Of a DNA stretch of 64,000 bases, positions 1 to 12,018 are shown piece by piece. Made by a program: the position numbers and the translations under genes. Each line of letters opens with the position of its first letter. The stretch's first letter is position 1. The stretch spans positions 3,390,001 through 3,454,000 of the forward strand of contig CM072864.1 in assembly GCA_036937835.1 (NCBI GenBank). The letters are read 5' to 3'. This DNA is from Pampus argenteus (Eukaryota > Chordata > Actinopteri > Scombriformes > Stromateidae). The notes below the pieces were generated by a model. The model worked only from the letters and a program-made list of their open reading frames with translations. It ran no database searches and was not told where the DNA came from.

Positions 1-2143
1 CTATAATAATAATAATCACCATGGAAAGTAAAGGAAGGAGCCGTTTGACATTTAAGTGGACACTGTGATCCCGGCAACAATAGAGCACGAGTTCCTGAGA
101 GAGTTGAAATGAACATGGAGGGGAAAAAAAGGGCAAAATTTTCACATGCAAATCCCAATTAATTTTTCTTTGCTCCTCTATAAAATGTTAATCTGCGGCG
201 CTAAGAGCGAGTCGACATGATAGGAAGCTGCAGAGGCTGCTGTTCAACGACCGTGGAGTCGCTTTACCTCTGACTGCTTGACAAGCAAACACCTACTTCC
301 TGCTGTGGCTGCGCACCTGGCTGGCTGCCACGCTACAGTTTACCTGCACGACTGAAAATAGGCAGAATAATTACAGCACTTTCTAGAGAAAAGAAACACA
401 ACTCTTACATATCTGCTTGTGTAAGAATCATGCACCCTGTGGTTATATTTAGTTAGGATCAGAGGTCGTGATTTCAGGGCTGCAAGGTATCGACTTCCTT
501 ATTTTATGATATTAATATTTGACAATAACAAACTAGAGTAGTGAGTTTGGCAGCTTTGATTCAATTCATGTCAACCCAAAAAAAAAAAAAAAAAAAAAGA
601 TGACCCACGAGACGTCTCGCTCCGTCTTCCCCTCTCTGTCTCTCTCTCAAAGAGCAATTTCAGAAGCGCAGATTCAATTACTGCCTTTCATTTCAACAGC
701 TCTTACGTAGACGGATAGCTTTTAAACTGCTGGAGAAAATCAGAAAGATCATCAAAAAAAAACGTTCCTCGTAATTCACACTGTAACGTGAAGTAATGAT
801 TCAGTGCAGCCAGTAAATTTGACTTGTTATAAGAAGTTTTACCTGCTGGCTGCTCCCCGCTGTGGAGGAAATATGCTCTGAAGGATGTTGAAATGAAGTT
901 TCTGAGTCGACTTGTGGAAATGACGGAAGCCATCTTTAAAGATGTTTCAAGGTTTCAAGGTTTCAAGCTTTGCATAAGAAACATTTGCAAATTGAAAACG
1001 TGAATAAAAACAAGTGGATGGAAAAGCAAAAACATTGGGAATCGTGTTTCTTCGTGCTCGTGTTCCCAGCGATCACTCGATGAATTCGGAGAGTACAAAG
1101 CAACAAGAACAAGACTTTAAAAAGTTGGAATAAACCGGATTAATCCAATAATATTCTGACACCTCCCGTTCCTCTGCGGGGAAAGTCGGTGGGCAGCTTT
1201 TGCAGCTTTTGCAGCTTGCCCTACATTCTGCAGCCATATTGTTTTGCATTCAAAAGGCAGTGCCCACACAGCTGGAGGATAAGCCAAGTCTCTCGGCAGA
1301 TAAAGTATGGCACCATTGGCTGCTGCACCCTCTTTTCATTTCCCTCTGTCTGCTGGGGTGTCAGAGGCTCCTGGCCACAGCTGGAAGATGAATAGTGCTG
1401 CACCACTCCACTTTGTCATGGTGTCCAAGAAGGCTCTAAATGGCATTGAGAGACTCCGAGGCCTCTCACAAATGGGATCTTTGCAGCCTTGCGTAACCTT
1501 GTACGTACGAAACAGCCTGAATTTTCAAAGTTGTCTGATACAAACATTCCCGAGAGATTTTAAAATCCCTCGTGGGTTTACTGTTGCTTATAATACAGAT
1601 ATACCTGGCTCAAAACCGTACAGACAAGGATATGATAATTTCAGACAAATAATCTACACCATCAGGATACAGAACACGTCCTTGATATGCATTATTTCAG
1701 CGTGCGTGCGTGCATGCGTGCAGATGTCTGTTTGTACGTGTACAGAAAGCCACGTGTGCAGAAATAAAACCCCGACTTGAATTTGCCTCACGGTGTTTCA
1801 CGGATAACAAAAATGTTTCAGCGCTGCATCCTTCCTGTTCGGTTTGGTTGTTCCTGCCAACCAGAGGCAACAGCATCTACCTGCTCCGTCTCGCTGTTCT
1901 CATGGAAACGCATCAAAGGGGGGCCTGAAAGATAGAAACGGCGAGAGAAGGAGGGAAAAACAAGCCTGAGATACTTTCTTACCGTACTGTTAAGACGTTC
2001 GCTTGTCCCTTTTTGCTTTCCTCGCCGCTGACAGTAAACTCTGTCGCACATCTCTTTCCACTTCTGCTGGAGATGAAGACCAAAGTGGAGCACAGATGTA
2101 AGTAGGTGCTGTTGTGCTGTCATGAAATCTGAGACACCCAAGT

Positions 2144-2166
2144 CACACACACACACACACACACAA
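2144..2166 (+). repeat. (CA)11 microsatellite
   Basis: Pure CA tract in the upstream region. Confidence 0.92.
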
Positions 2167-4559
2167 CCGGCATAAACTGCACACATTTGTCAGTTTCAGG
2201 GTATGCATATATATATATATTTCAGTGGTTTGAAGGTATTCCTCCTTGTTTTAGTTTTCCCTGTTTGATGAAAGCAAGTCTGACACAGAAGAAAGCCTGA
2301 AGAGTTTGGAACCAAGATTGAACCAGAGATGCCCGTAGGCCTACAGGCAGTGATTACAACAGCTCCCATTAAAAGCAGCCTTGATGGAAATCCAAAGGAG
2401 CACGTCTCTGTGGAGAAGAGACGGGCAGAGGATGCGTTCAAGGCCATCTTGTAGACATAAGGCGGTAAATGTTTCTAGGTTTGAGCTTTAGTGATAGTGG
2501 GGCATATAATGTATGTAGCAGCAACACCAGAACCAAGACTGCAGTTAATGTGTGTAAATTATATTACGTTTCCTGCCGTTTCCGACATTCGAGGACGTTA
2601 AACGAGGTGTCCTTCGTCTTTATGAGCGGACATTAAATGTCGCTCAAATGTAATATTTAAAGTGAGTCTATATAACTTTTGAAAGATAAAATAATCTTAC
2701 AAAAAGAGAAGTAGAAGTTATAAATCTCACGATAACAAACGATGATATTATGTTGTTGGCTTTACGGCTCTTCTTTAGCTGTGGAGATAAACGTTTTAAT
2801 AAGACTCTACGGTGCATGAAATTGTTACGTTTTACCTTTTGCTCTTATTATAGTCATTTTTTTCCAGTCTTATATAAGTTCTTTGCATATTATAAATATT
2901 TAAAAAAACGGATTGTATAATTAAAAACAAGAATACTTTATGTCTAATTAACATCCAACATAACATGAGAGGAATTCAGCATCCTTTGGATACCATAACG
3001 TCTCCACATATTTCCACAGACAAGACGAGTGTTGACTTTTAGAAAATAAATGAGGAGGTGGTCCAAGAGGGAGCAGAAATGACTCAGGGAAAAATCCCTT
3101 TTATTGCTCGCTGCAGTTTGATGCTGGTGTGCAAAATGACAAAAAAAAGAAAACCAAACCTGTGTTCATCACTGACATTTGAGAGAATTAATTTTAAAAA
3201 ACATCCTCTCCTTTCAGTGCTTGTGGGGGAGCTCAAACCCAGAGGCCCGGTACAGGAACAATAGAGCGCTGGCAGCGAGCCGAGTTCAACCATTCAAAGT
3301 GTTTAACCGAACTGCTCCTTCTTCTTCCTGATGATACGCTGGAAGCTCATCATTTCATTCAGACTATAGAGGAAAGTCTTCCATCACATGCAGGTCCTTT
3401 AGCGTGTTTGGCAGAGACTTCATTATTTCTACTTAGTATCAAGAGAAACAGGAAGGATCTGTGCACCTTTTGAGTGGGGAAAAAAAAAAAAAAAAAGTAC
3501 TTTTCGAGCTTTTGTTACTTCGAGTTCAACACACAAAAAAAACCTGAAAAGTTTTGACATCTCAGGGCGACGATTTGAGCCATGATAGAAAGTCTTAGCA
3601 GCTGTGAAAGCTGCACGTAAAGAAAACCGAAGGCCGAAAACAACGACGACGACAAAGTGAATCTACAAAGAAATCCACAAATGTTATTTTTAGGCGTACT
3701 ATCACTATAAGTGGTACTTAGTAAAAATTCTGGCAAAGTTTCGGTTGAAAGTCTCACCTAGGAGGATTTAATTAGTGCTCTGAATGAATAACATTTCACC
3801 CATTTCTCTCTTTGTCCTTGGTAATCAGTTCTGGGCCATTAATGAGAGGATGACTATCGACTGGCGGAGCCGACTACTGATAATTGAATGTGTAGAGGCC
3901 ATTAAACATTCCTAATCAAAAACAAACACTTCAAAGCCACCGTTGCTGGCTGCAGAACAGTAAGATGCAGAAACGGTGGAAGCAGCGTTTGTTGAAAACA
4001 GTATCTATCCAGGTCTGGAGCGGAGGTCTTTCTGTTGGAGGTAACGGTTCAGGATTTGACAGGAAATAGTCTTGGAGCTTGTTATTGGTGCCTTATTGAG
4101 TATCCATAGTTAGTGTTCACATGCAAACGGGCCAATAAATCGCTAACGGTGACTTTGGAGTGTTGGAAATCACTGGCCCCACTATTGACTCGACACTATT
4201 GATCTGAATACAGTATCTGTACAACTCATATGAAGTTGATAAGTCGATATCTTTGGTGAGCAAACCCGACCCTGCATGGCCTCCGCTGGGAGACCGATGG
4301 TGGAAAAGTATCTGACAGCTTCGGTTACTTTTCAGATGAAAGTTTGACTCAACGGATAATATAAAAAAGATTTTAAAAATACGACACATTTGTTGAAGAT
4401 GAAACCAGTGTGTAGTCGGCTCACGTTTCAGAGATTTTTACCTCTAAACTTTCATTTCAATAAATGTTCAAATGATCCAATATTTCAGCAGAAATCAAAG
4501 TCCAAAACCTGAAAACAGATTTGTGTATCAGAACTTTGTTTTTTTTCTTCTTTACCATT

Positions 4560-4760
4560 AATCATCTCACGACCCCTCAGATGTATCTGGTGACCCTTTG
4601 GAGGGGCCCCGACCCCTAGGTTGGGAACCACTGGACTAAACTAGCTAACTGTATATAAAGTAGTTGAAACTAGCTCCACCTGCAGCAGCTCCAACAGTAA
4701 CATGCTGCTCTAACACTGATGCTTCAGTATTAATAATATAATGATATTAGTACTTCATCC
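4560..4760 (+). repeat. dispersed teleost repeat
   Basis: CCCCGACCCCTAGGTTGGGA followed by ACCACTGG, then CTAGCTAACTGTATATAAAG and TAACATGCTGCTCTAACACT, form a string often seen in fish intergenic DNA. It carries no coding capacity. Class is unknown. Confidence 0.45.
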
Positions 4761-6272
4761 GTATTGTACGTATTGTTTACTGTTGTGTTCACTGTTGTGT
4801 TCACTTGTCGGTGAAGCCGTACGGATTTGCTGAACTGTTTTGGATGTTGTCACAGTGTTTTGTTGATGAGCTGAGCGTCTCTGTAGTTGTCAGACAACAT
4901 ATCTGTCTGATTCATCACATGTATAATTGATGAGCCAGTGTGCATTATTTTTATTTTTTTTTACTCCCACATTACTCATGTCACAATAGATAATTTATTA
5001 CATGCAAATGTTTTTATATGCAAATCTATGGAGACCTATTAGGCGTTTTTTTTTTTTTGTTTTTTTTTTTATGGTGTGCTGAAAAGATTACTGGCCCTGA
5101 GTGTTTGGAACAGGAAATGTAAATGCCCTCACAAACTGGCTGTGCTGAATCATTGTGTATCAGCATTTGACTAACAGCAAAACAGACATTTATTTATGCA
5201 AAAAAAAAAAAAAAAGCCCTTTTTTATTATGTAGAGACACGCGGATGCTGCAGCAGGTTGGTGTTGTCTTACCGTCAACCAGTGATGATTCTGTAAAGGA
5301 AGAAAAATCTTCTCGGTCTAAATCATTATGAGGAGCACGTTGCATCTTGGGTAATTGCGCGAGGGTCCTTGCTTTTGCAGCCTGAATTTGTTTGTGTTGT
5401 TCTTTCAAGGTCCGCTGCACCTCAAAAGGACAAGACGCTCTTTTGCTTTTCTGCAGCGGCTTGTCAACATGACCCTCTGTCCAGCGGAGCAGAAAAGACG
5501 CTCCTGTCCATGTCCCGTCTGACGGGGGCACGTCGCTCACATCGTCTGGCTGGAGGGAGCCAGGAGGGAGTTAAAAAAAACACAAAAAAACCATGCAGAC
5601 ACATCCGTATGAAGCACGGAGAGTTATTTCAGAAGCCACGATCATCCGTAGGTCGAGTATAAAACTGCTGAAACCTGCTTTGCAACTTTTGATCATTTTG
5701 GGATGTGGAAAGCTCTGCGGATGTCTTGACATTGATTTCAGTCAGTATCCTGGCTTCTTCAGTCATATTTGACCCCGAGCTGAGGATAGAAAATACAGTC
5801 TTTTGCTCAAATTACCATAAGTTTGCAGAGTTTCACGTAGAAGTTATCTTGAATATGTATTAAATTATTTAAATTAATCACAAAATCCAGCTTTCTTTTT
5901 TTTTTTTTTTTTTCAATCGAGCTGTCAGCTTCCACTCGATACATGCAACTATGTTTGCTTACATTATTTGAGATCCACAAGCTTACAACGGCTTACAGCA
6001 CTAGGCGCTAATGGAAGCTGTGTATTTAACCAAATTTGGTGAATATAGCAGCGCTTGGAAACATCCTAAGCCTGCGGAGACACACTGGGGCTGAAGATTT
6101 AGGGGGGGACGAATGCTGCACGAGTGTTTTGAGATGTTTCTGTGGTGATTCTGATGGTTTTCTTCGGTTGTGAAACACGGTCACAGCTGAAATCTGTTGT
6201 AACTGCAGCAAAGAAGCCAGCGTCAGAGGTGAGTGCTTGTTACTCAAAAGGTTTCAACAAAGAAGATGATGA

Positions 6273-6274
<2 letters not shown>

Positions 6275-6307
<33 letters not shown>
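6275..6307 (+). repeat. (AC)16 microsatellite
   Basis: Pure AC tract in the upstream region. Confidence 0.95.
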
Positions 6308-6308
<1 letters not shown>

Positions 6309-6850
6309 CGGCGGCAGTATCAACCCGCTGTGTCGATATCTCACTGCAGGTATGTTATGAGGCACCATATGCTCCTCGCCGACGTGAACAAGGTCTGCGT
6401 GGCTGTGGCCTGTCTCTGATAGAAACGAACAAATCACATTCCCGAGGTGGCTGCGTATCCAAGTGCTCATAAAGTTTGGGTTTTCGAATCCCCCACCCAT
6501 GCCCCACCCATGCCCCACCCCACCACCACCAACGATTTGACAAATGTCGCATATTAACTGTAACAAATTTATCCACCCGTTCCAGTAAATCCATATTTAC
6601 GTGGAAACTTAGAGAGAAATTTAACAAAACAAAAAAGAAAATAACTGCAATATGCAACAGTGAGAATATGAATCCTTCTGTATCCTTCTCATGCTCTTAA
6701 TAACAAAAGAAAAAACAATAAGAAAGAAATCTCGTCGGCTCTGCACGTATGTTTTACTTAATGCACCTGCGATGTTGTGTGAGATGGCAGCTCTTCACCT
6801 CGAGGGCCTCTCATTGATCTATTTGTGGCTTTGAATGAACGTCGTTTATG

Positions 6851-6905
6851 TTGCGTCGCTTTTGGACAAAAGCGTCTGCCAAATGAATAAATGTAAATGT
6901 AATCA
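6851..6905 (+). mobile_element. SINE/LINE 3'-tail fragment
   Basis: TGCGTCGCTTTTGGACAAAA followed by GCGTCTGCCAAATGAATAAA and a TGTAAATGT tail repeats the widespread fish retroposon end 'GTCGCTTTGGATAAAAGCGTCTGCTAAATGA'. Only the tail is visible here; the upstream 150 bases do not look like a SINE body. Confidence 0.55.
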
Positions 6906-7339
6906 GGTTGCAGAGACGCTTAATTAACTGCTCTATTGTTCCTGTTGGCGTCGTTTGCTTCTTTTTGATTCACTTTCCAAGGTTTTTTTAGTCCCTTGTT
7001 GTTAAAAACAAATTTCACTCTTTATTGTTGGAGCTGCAGATGCTGCATCTTGAACCTCTGCTTCATTCAGTCGAACCTTCAACACCATTTTCTCCATAAT
7101 TTAAAAGCACTGACGGATATTTCCAAATGCCAGCCGAGATTTAGACAGGTGTCAAAATACGACTGAACAACTGTACAAAGGAAGCTGATCAGTGCACAAA
7201 GCAGAAAATATCACCGGATAGAAACAAAGACTCCTTACTTAAACGAATATAATCAATATTTTTCACATTGACGATGTATCAGGTGACCACGTCATGTGAC
7301 CCTGTGATGTCTGTCTGGTTCTCTGCTCTCGTAGCGTGA

Positions 7340-7700
7340 TAAAAACTCCACCGTACATTATCTACTGAGCACCAATCAGCAAACACACAGCATGCTGGTG
7401 AACGTAGTGGAGCATTTAGCAGCTAAATACAAAAAGAGATGAAAACATTCACCAGGTGGCCAGAAACACTGCTGCCAATGAGTGATAATGCTAACTGCTA
7501 ACACCTAAATCAACTTAAAAGCTCACGATATGTCACTGTTATATATATTAACAGATTGTTTCTGCTGCCCCCATGTGGCCAAAAAAAAAGCAGGTTGAAA
7601 CTTTTTATCTCCCCCTGCTGGCAGTGAGAGTAATTACACAAACACTTGTTAGCAAACATTTGCACAACCAGCAACATTAGCATTCATATGGAGGTTTCAA
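7340..7700. repeat. dispersed repeat-like block with GTGGCCAAAA motif
   Basis: The block includes TTCACCAGGTGGCCAGAAAC, ACTGCTGCCAATGAG, TAATGCTAACTGCTAAC and CTGCCCCCATGTGGCCAAAA. The last phrase recurs in near-identical form at about 12547 (GGCCCCCAAGTGGCCAAAAA), which supports an interspersed family. No coding frame is present. Confidence 0.4.
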
Positions 7701-7869
7701 GTCTTCCTTTAGCCATTTTTATATATATATAAATTATAAATGTTCAACTAGCCAGCTAACTGCTAACTTTGTCTGTCTGCCGTTTGCTCGGCAGGTAGCA
7801 ACGTTTAGCCCAAACCTAAAAAATAAAAATAAAAAAAAGGGGGCTAAAAGATGCTAAAAAGCTCATGTT

Positions 7870-8070
7870 TCATCAAGTTAATATCAAAATATTAATAAGT
7901 ACAGAAGTATTAGCAGCTAAATGTACTTAAAGTAGTTTTAAATACTTCCATGCGTCATACTTTCATCATTTAAGTGTTTTGTATATAAAAACTTGATCCT
8001 CAAAGTACCAATGAAGTAGTGGAGTAGAATTATAAAGTTACATAGTCAAAATACTCAAGTTAAGTGCCCC
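7870..8070. repeat. AT-rich dispersed repeat-like block
   Basis: Phrases such as GTAGTGGAGTAGAATTATAA and AAAATACTCAAGTTAAGTGC resemble the 'tagtggagtagaa...actcaagtaaagtac' repeat found throughout fish genomes. Diverged and non-coding. Confidence 0.4.
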
Positions 8071-8703
8071 CAATTTTTTAATTATATTGCAATTAATTGT
8101 GACCATAATACTTGTTGACACACAAACTGACAATCGGATCAACGATGGCAGCCAAATAACACCGTATGGCATTAACGGCCATCTTTACTAAAGCATAAAT
8201 ATCTCATCATGTGTCATGATCATAATTACACGTGTGTTATCTTTTTCTTTTTTAATAATGGCCCTGCAGTGTTTTCTATTAATACGATACACACATGCTC
8301 AAATGCAATTAAAAATAAGTCTGAATGTAATAGCTAGGTATGAGTATGTATATGTATATATGTATGTGTCACTGTCAGCCACAGTGATGGATTATGATTT
8401 ATTACCTGTGCTGGGACGTCACTCTGACTGACTGAAACCTGGTCCTGGTCCTAAACTAGCTGCTGCAGCCGTGCACAGCGATGCACCGAACACGACCGGC
8501 GGCTGTAAAGGCACGACGAACGTTATCTCTTTAATGCTGAACCGATGCTGTGAGTAATTCTTCATGTGTTACTGTGATGATGTGACAGGATCTGGTCCGG
8601 GCCAATACGTCATCATAAAAGCCACTCAGTGAGAGGCTGATAGCACAGCAACACACAGGGGGAACTTCTCCTTCTGCTAATAAAGTGCACATTCACTGGT
8701 CAT

Positions 8704-8806
<103 letters not shown>

Positions 8807-8890
8807 GAGTTATAGTAATGGTCCTCGAGTGGCAAGGGAGTCTTAAATGGTGCTCTTTCAGAAGATAGACTGGCATCTGCAGGGCTTTAG

Positions 8891-8940
<50 letters not shown>
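8891..8940 (+). repeat. (CT)n(CA)n compound microsatellite
   Basis: About 6 CT units pass directly into about 19 CA units. It lies about 85 bases after the GT array, so the two form an inverted pair of TG/CA tracts. Confidence 0.95.
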
Positions 8941-8942
<2 letters not shown>

Positions 8943-9340
8943 CAGGGAAGCACCAGCCCTTTATGTGTTTACACTTGAGACTTGATATGATATTAGCAGA
9001 GTATAATAATGCAACTCCTGCCTTAAAGAGCTCTAAAACGCTGCACATCTCATATTTTTTTTCCCAGAATGCCGGTGTGTTAAATGTTAAATGTGCTCTC
9101 TGGACCCTGCAATCCTCAAGGGCGTTTTCCACCTATGAAAGAAAAGACACGGAGACACAGAGACATGGAGACATGGAGACATGGAGACAAGTAACATGTC
9201 AGGATGTGAGGACGGATGGTGCTGAGATGGGACGTCTAACTGAGGATATGTAAGAATTATCATCTACAGTTTGGGATTTATAGTGTAGGAGTATGAAGTT
9301 GTTGTTTTTCCATTTCACTTTGAGGAAAGAATTAGGACAC

Positions 9341-9394
9341 TGTGTGTGTGTGTGTGTGTGTGTGTGACAGAGAGAGAGAGAGGGAGAGAGAGAG
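9341..9394 (+). repeat. (TG)n(GA)n compound microsatellite
   Basis: A TG tract (9341-9366) is followed by an AGAG tract with one GGG interruption. It lies at the upstream edge of the candidate promoter. Confidence 0.93.
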
Positions 9395-9778
9395 CATCTC
9401 CGGGTGCAGCGTTTCTCTCCATTGAAGGACTGAAGGAGGGGATCTCCTCTTCCTCCGCGTCGCCTGCGTCCAGATGGAGGCGGCCGCTGCGTTAACACGT
9501 TTCATCTGTAACACTTTGACTTCATCTCAGTAACCTGGAGCAACACATCATCACATGTGATCCTGAGAAAAGCTCCCACAGGTGAAACTGTGTCCTTTGT
9601 CAACTTCTCCGCACCGTCCGCGCCGCTTGACGCGCTCACGGTGCGGTTTTTTTCTTCTTTTCTTTGCGCCGCTTTTCGCTTTTTGACATTTTGCGCTACT
9701 GTGCGTATCATATGCGGCCACATATGACGCATTTGAGTTTTTCTTTTTTCTCTCCACCGTTTCTGGGAGCTCAAGTCT

Positions 9779-9815
9779 TATTATTATTATTATTATTATT
9801 ATTTTATTATTATTT
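9779..9815 (+). repeat. (ATT)n microsatellite
   Basis: About 12 ATT units with one extra T, in the candidate promoter or leader. Confidence 0.93.
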
Positions 9816-9985
9816 TAAGTTTCTGTGCTGATTGGTAGGTCGGTCATGTCCTTCTGGGTTTAGAGCCAAACAACCAGAAGCTCCGCTGCAGAAGTTGTCT
9901 GCAGATAATAATAATCATAATAACTATAATAATAAGTGTGCGGAGCGCAGAGAGAAGAAAAGAAGAGGTGACGGCGGCTGAATTT

Positions 9986-9994
9986 ACCACCACC

Positions 9995-10025
<31 letters not shown>
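9986..10025 (+). repeat. (ACC)n(ATC)n trinucleotide repeat
   Basis: Eight ACC units pass into five ATC units. A second ACC run lies at about 10056-10072. Both are in the GC-rich candidate leader of tafa5. Confidence 0.9.
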
Positions 10026-10207
10026 GCACCGTGCAGGGATCAAACCTGCGGGGGACCACCACCACCACCACCGCCGCAGCTGCGTAAACTTGTCCGGACC
10101 CGTGTGGACGATCCCAGCCTGCTGATGGATATGCGGCTCATCTGAGGGGGATCTGAGGAGCAACGAGGGGATTTTACTATCAGTCATTCTCCTATTATAA
10201 CCTCAAA

Positions 10208-10282
10208 ATGGATGCCGACGACAGGCTGTGGAGACGCCGCTGGATCAGTAGTCAGTCTGCCGCTGAGCTGCTTGACGTCTGA
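10208..10282 (+). CDS. upstream ORF in tafa5 leader, 24 codons
   Basis: The ATG at 10208 lies in a strong initiation context (AAAATGG: A at -3, G at +4). It opens a 24-residue frame, beginning MDADDRLWRRR, that ends with TGA at 10280-10282, 80 bases before the tafa5 ATG. A shorter upstream frame (6 codons) lies at 10125-10145. If these bases are in the mature leader, scanning ribosomes would meet both first, which commonly lowers main-frame translation. No peptide function is proposed. Membership in the mRNA is inferred from position only. Confidence 0.35.
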   Translation: MDADDRLWRRRWISSQSAAELLDV

Positions 10283-10362
10283 GCGACAGGAGCGTTGAAA
10301 AGTTTGGATAATCTAAAAAAAAAAAAAAAAAAAAGAAAAAGAAAAAGGTTGAAGGTTGGAGG

Positions 10363-10459
10363 ATGCAGTCTGGAGCCAAGACGCTGTCCGCAGGTGGAGG
10401 TGCGTCACTCTGCTGCCTGCTGCTCCTCTGGCTCATCTACTCCCATCTGCTCAGAGAGG
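10363..10459 (+). CDS. tafa5: tafa5 coding exon 1 (signal segment)
   Basis: This exon encodes residues 1-32 and the first base of codon 33. The ATG has A at -3 (GGAGGATGC) and starts a short polar stretch followed by the hydrophobic core SLCCLLLLWLIY. The exon ends at ..AGAGAGG before a donor reading GTAAGG at 10460. The start is chosen because the family isoform begins MQ and has a Leu/Cys-rich core followed by KEGQLAAG; here the join gives REGQLAVG. The exon is two residues longer than the human counterpart. The alternative human first exon (isoform starting MAPSPRT) was looked for and not found in the window. Confidence 0.9.
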
Positions 10460-11958
10460 GTAAGGATCTGTTCACTGCTTATTTATCACTTTATCAGCAG
10501 CTACATGCACTTCTAATGTGTCTCTGTGCATCACTTCATGGTATATATTCTGATATATGTAATAATATTCCTGCAGGATGTATATGATCCATATATATAT
10601 ATCTATATATGTGTGTGTGTGTGTGTGTGTGTTATATATATGTTCATATTCATGTTCCTATTGGTTTAAACTTTCTATCTGGACATTTTTACAGTTTCTC
10701 CACACTGTAACTGTACCCTCATACTTTTTATTTTATTATTATTCTGATGCTCTTTTGTGCAGCGGTGAAGCCATAATAAAGCATCACAGTTTGTTTAAAT
10801 TTCTCCCCGTTGCAGACATTAAACGTCCTGACTTCACAGACCCTCAGAGCTTTATAATTTCACCCAGGCTATATCCATCCACGCCATGCTTTTCCTCTTG
10901 AATAAAACATACGCTGGTGCAATTACACCTTCATCCCGACACAGAATAGAAAGCAAAAGGATGTTTCCTCTGCACTCTACAGGCTGGTCGTCCACGACCC
11001 AACATGTTAGACTCCAGTGCCGTCAAAAAAGACACACAGAATGAGGCTTAAAGCCCGAGAACTTGTTGGGAGATGTTGAACACTAAGTTTGCAGATTAGA
11101 TCTTTTAATCAAGCATTGGCCAGCGGCATAATTACTGCTGTGGAGGAGGGATAGAGCCTACATCAGTGTCTTTGGCAGCTTGCCGGGAACAAAAGTAGAC
11201 AGTGATGTGAAAAATGAACTGCCTGTGTGCTGAAATGTGCTCCCTTTGCCTCTAATTTGCAGAATTTTCTTCCTTCCCGCCCCCCCAAAAAAGAAAAGCT
11301 GTCACCAGCCTCTTATTGCCACCCCGAAACCTTCTTTCAAGCTTGTGAATATTATCTGAGGAGCCACAGCTGCCCCAGCCATTTATTATTGACTCATTTT
11401 CATCTGAAAATGATCTCATTAGCGCGATATTGTGCAAAAATCATTCAATCAATCTCCTGTGAAGTTTGCTCCCTTGTTGGTATTCCTGGAGCACACCGAG
11501 TCTCCTGGGTTTGACCTGATGGTCCGTCACTTCCACCGTATGTCGTACAGTAAAACCTCACTTTGTTTGTTTTCCTGAAACTCTTATTGACGTCCACCTC
11601 TGCGGCCACCCGAGGGTCCAGGAAGCCGAGCGTGGGTGAACTAGTGGGCAGAGAGGTGAAGCGTTGTGGCGGTGAAGGCGCTGCGTCGTCTCCACCCTCT
11701 CTGGAGCTCATCTGTCATGGCGGCCAGGACAGGAAATCAAAGCAAAGCAACCCTGTCCCCGCGCACGCCATCGGGCCAGCGGCCTCCACGATGAATGGCC
11801 TGTCAGCCGCTCTCTACGTTGCCAGTTTATTCATTCAACAATAAATTTAGAAAATGTCTGGATGTCTTCACTGGACCACATTCCTGTTCAGTCATGCAAT
11901 TAGAGAGCCGTGGCAACTCCTCGATGCTTTGTCAACCGCAAACCTTTGGGATTGATAT

Positions 11959-12018
<60 letters not shown>

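Larger units (their letters stand above)
9450..10362 (+). promoter_or_regulatory. candidate tafa5 promoter and 5' leader (CpG-rich, TATA-less)
   Basis: CpG dinucleotides cluster at about 9600-9720 and 9930-10290, in contrast to the CpG-poor surroundings. No clear TATA box sits at a sensible distance. The stretch ends at the tafa5 start codon and contains the only GC-rich sequence near exon 1. It also holds an ATT repeat, ACC/ATC repeats and a long A tract (about 10315-10334). The transcription start cannot be placed from sequence alone. Confidence 0.4.

Noticed and set aside
1307..1780. 157-codon + ORF
   Set aside because: No recognisable domain, low-complexity Cys/Val-rich end over a GTGCGTGC repeat, no conserved splice structure.
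8216..8431. Hydrophobic 71-codon ORF as a possible signal exon
   Set aside because: Starts with a hydrophobic stretch but has no donor in phase 1 after it and no similarity to TAFA signal segments.
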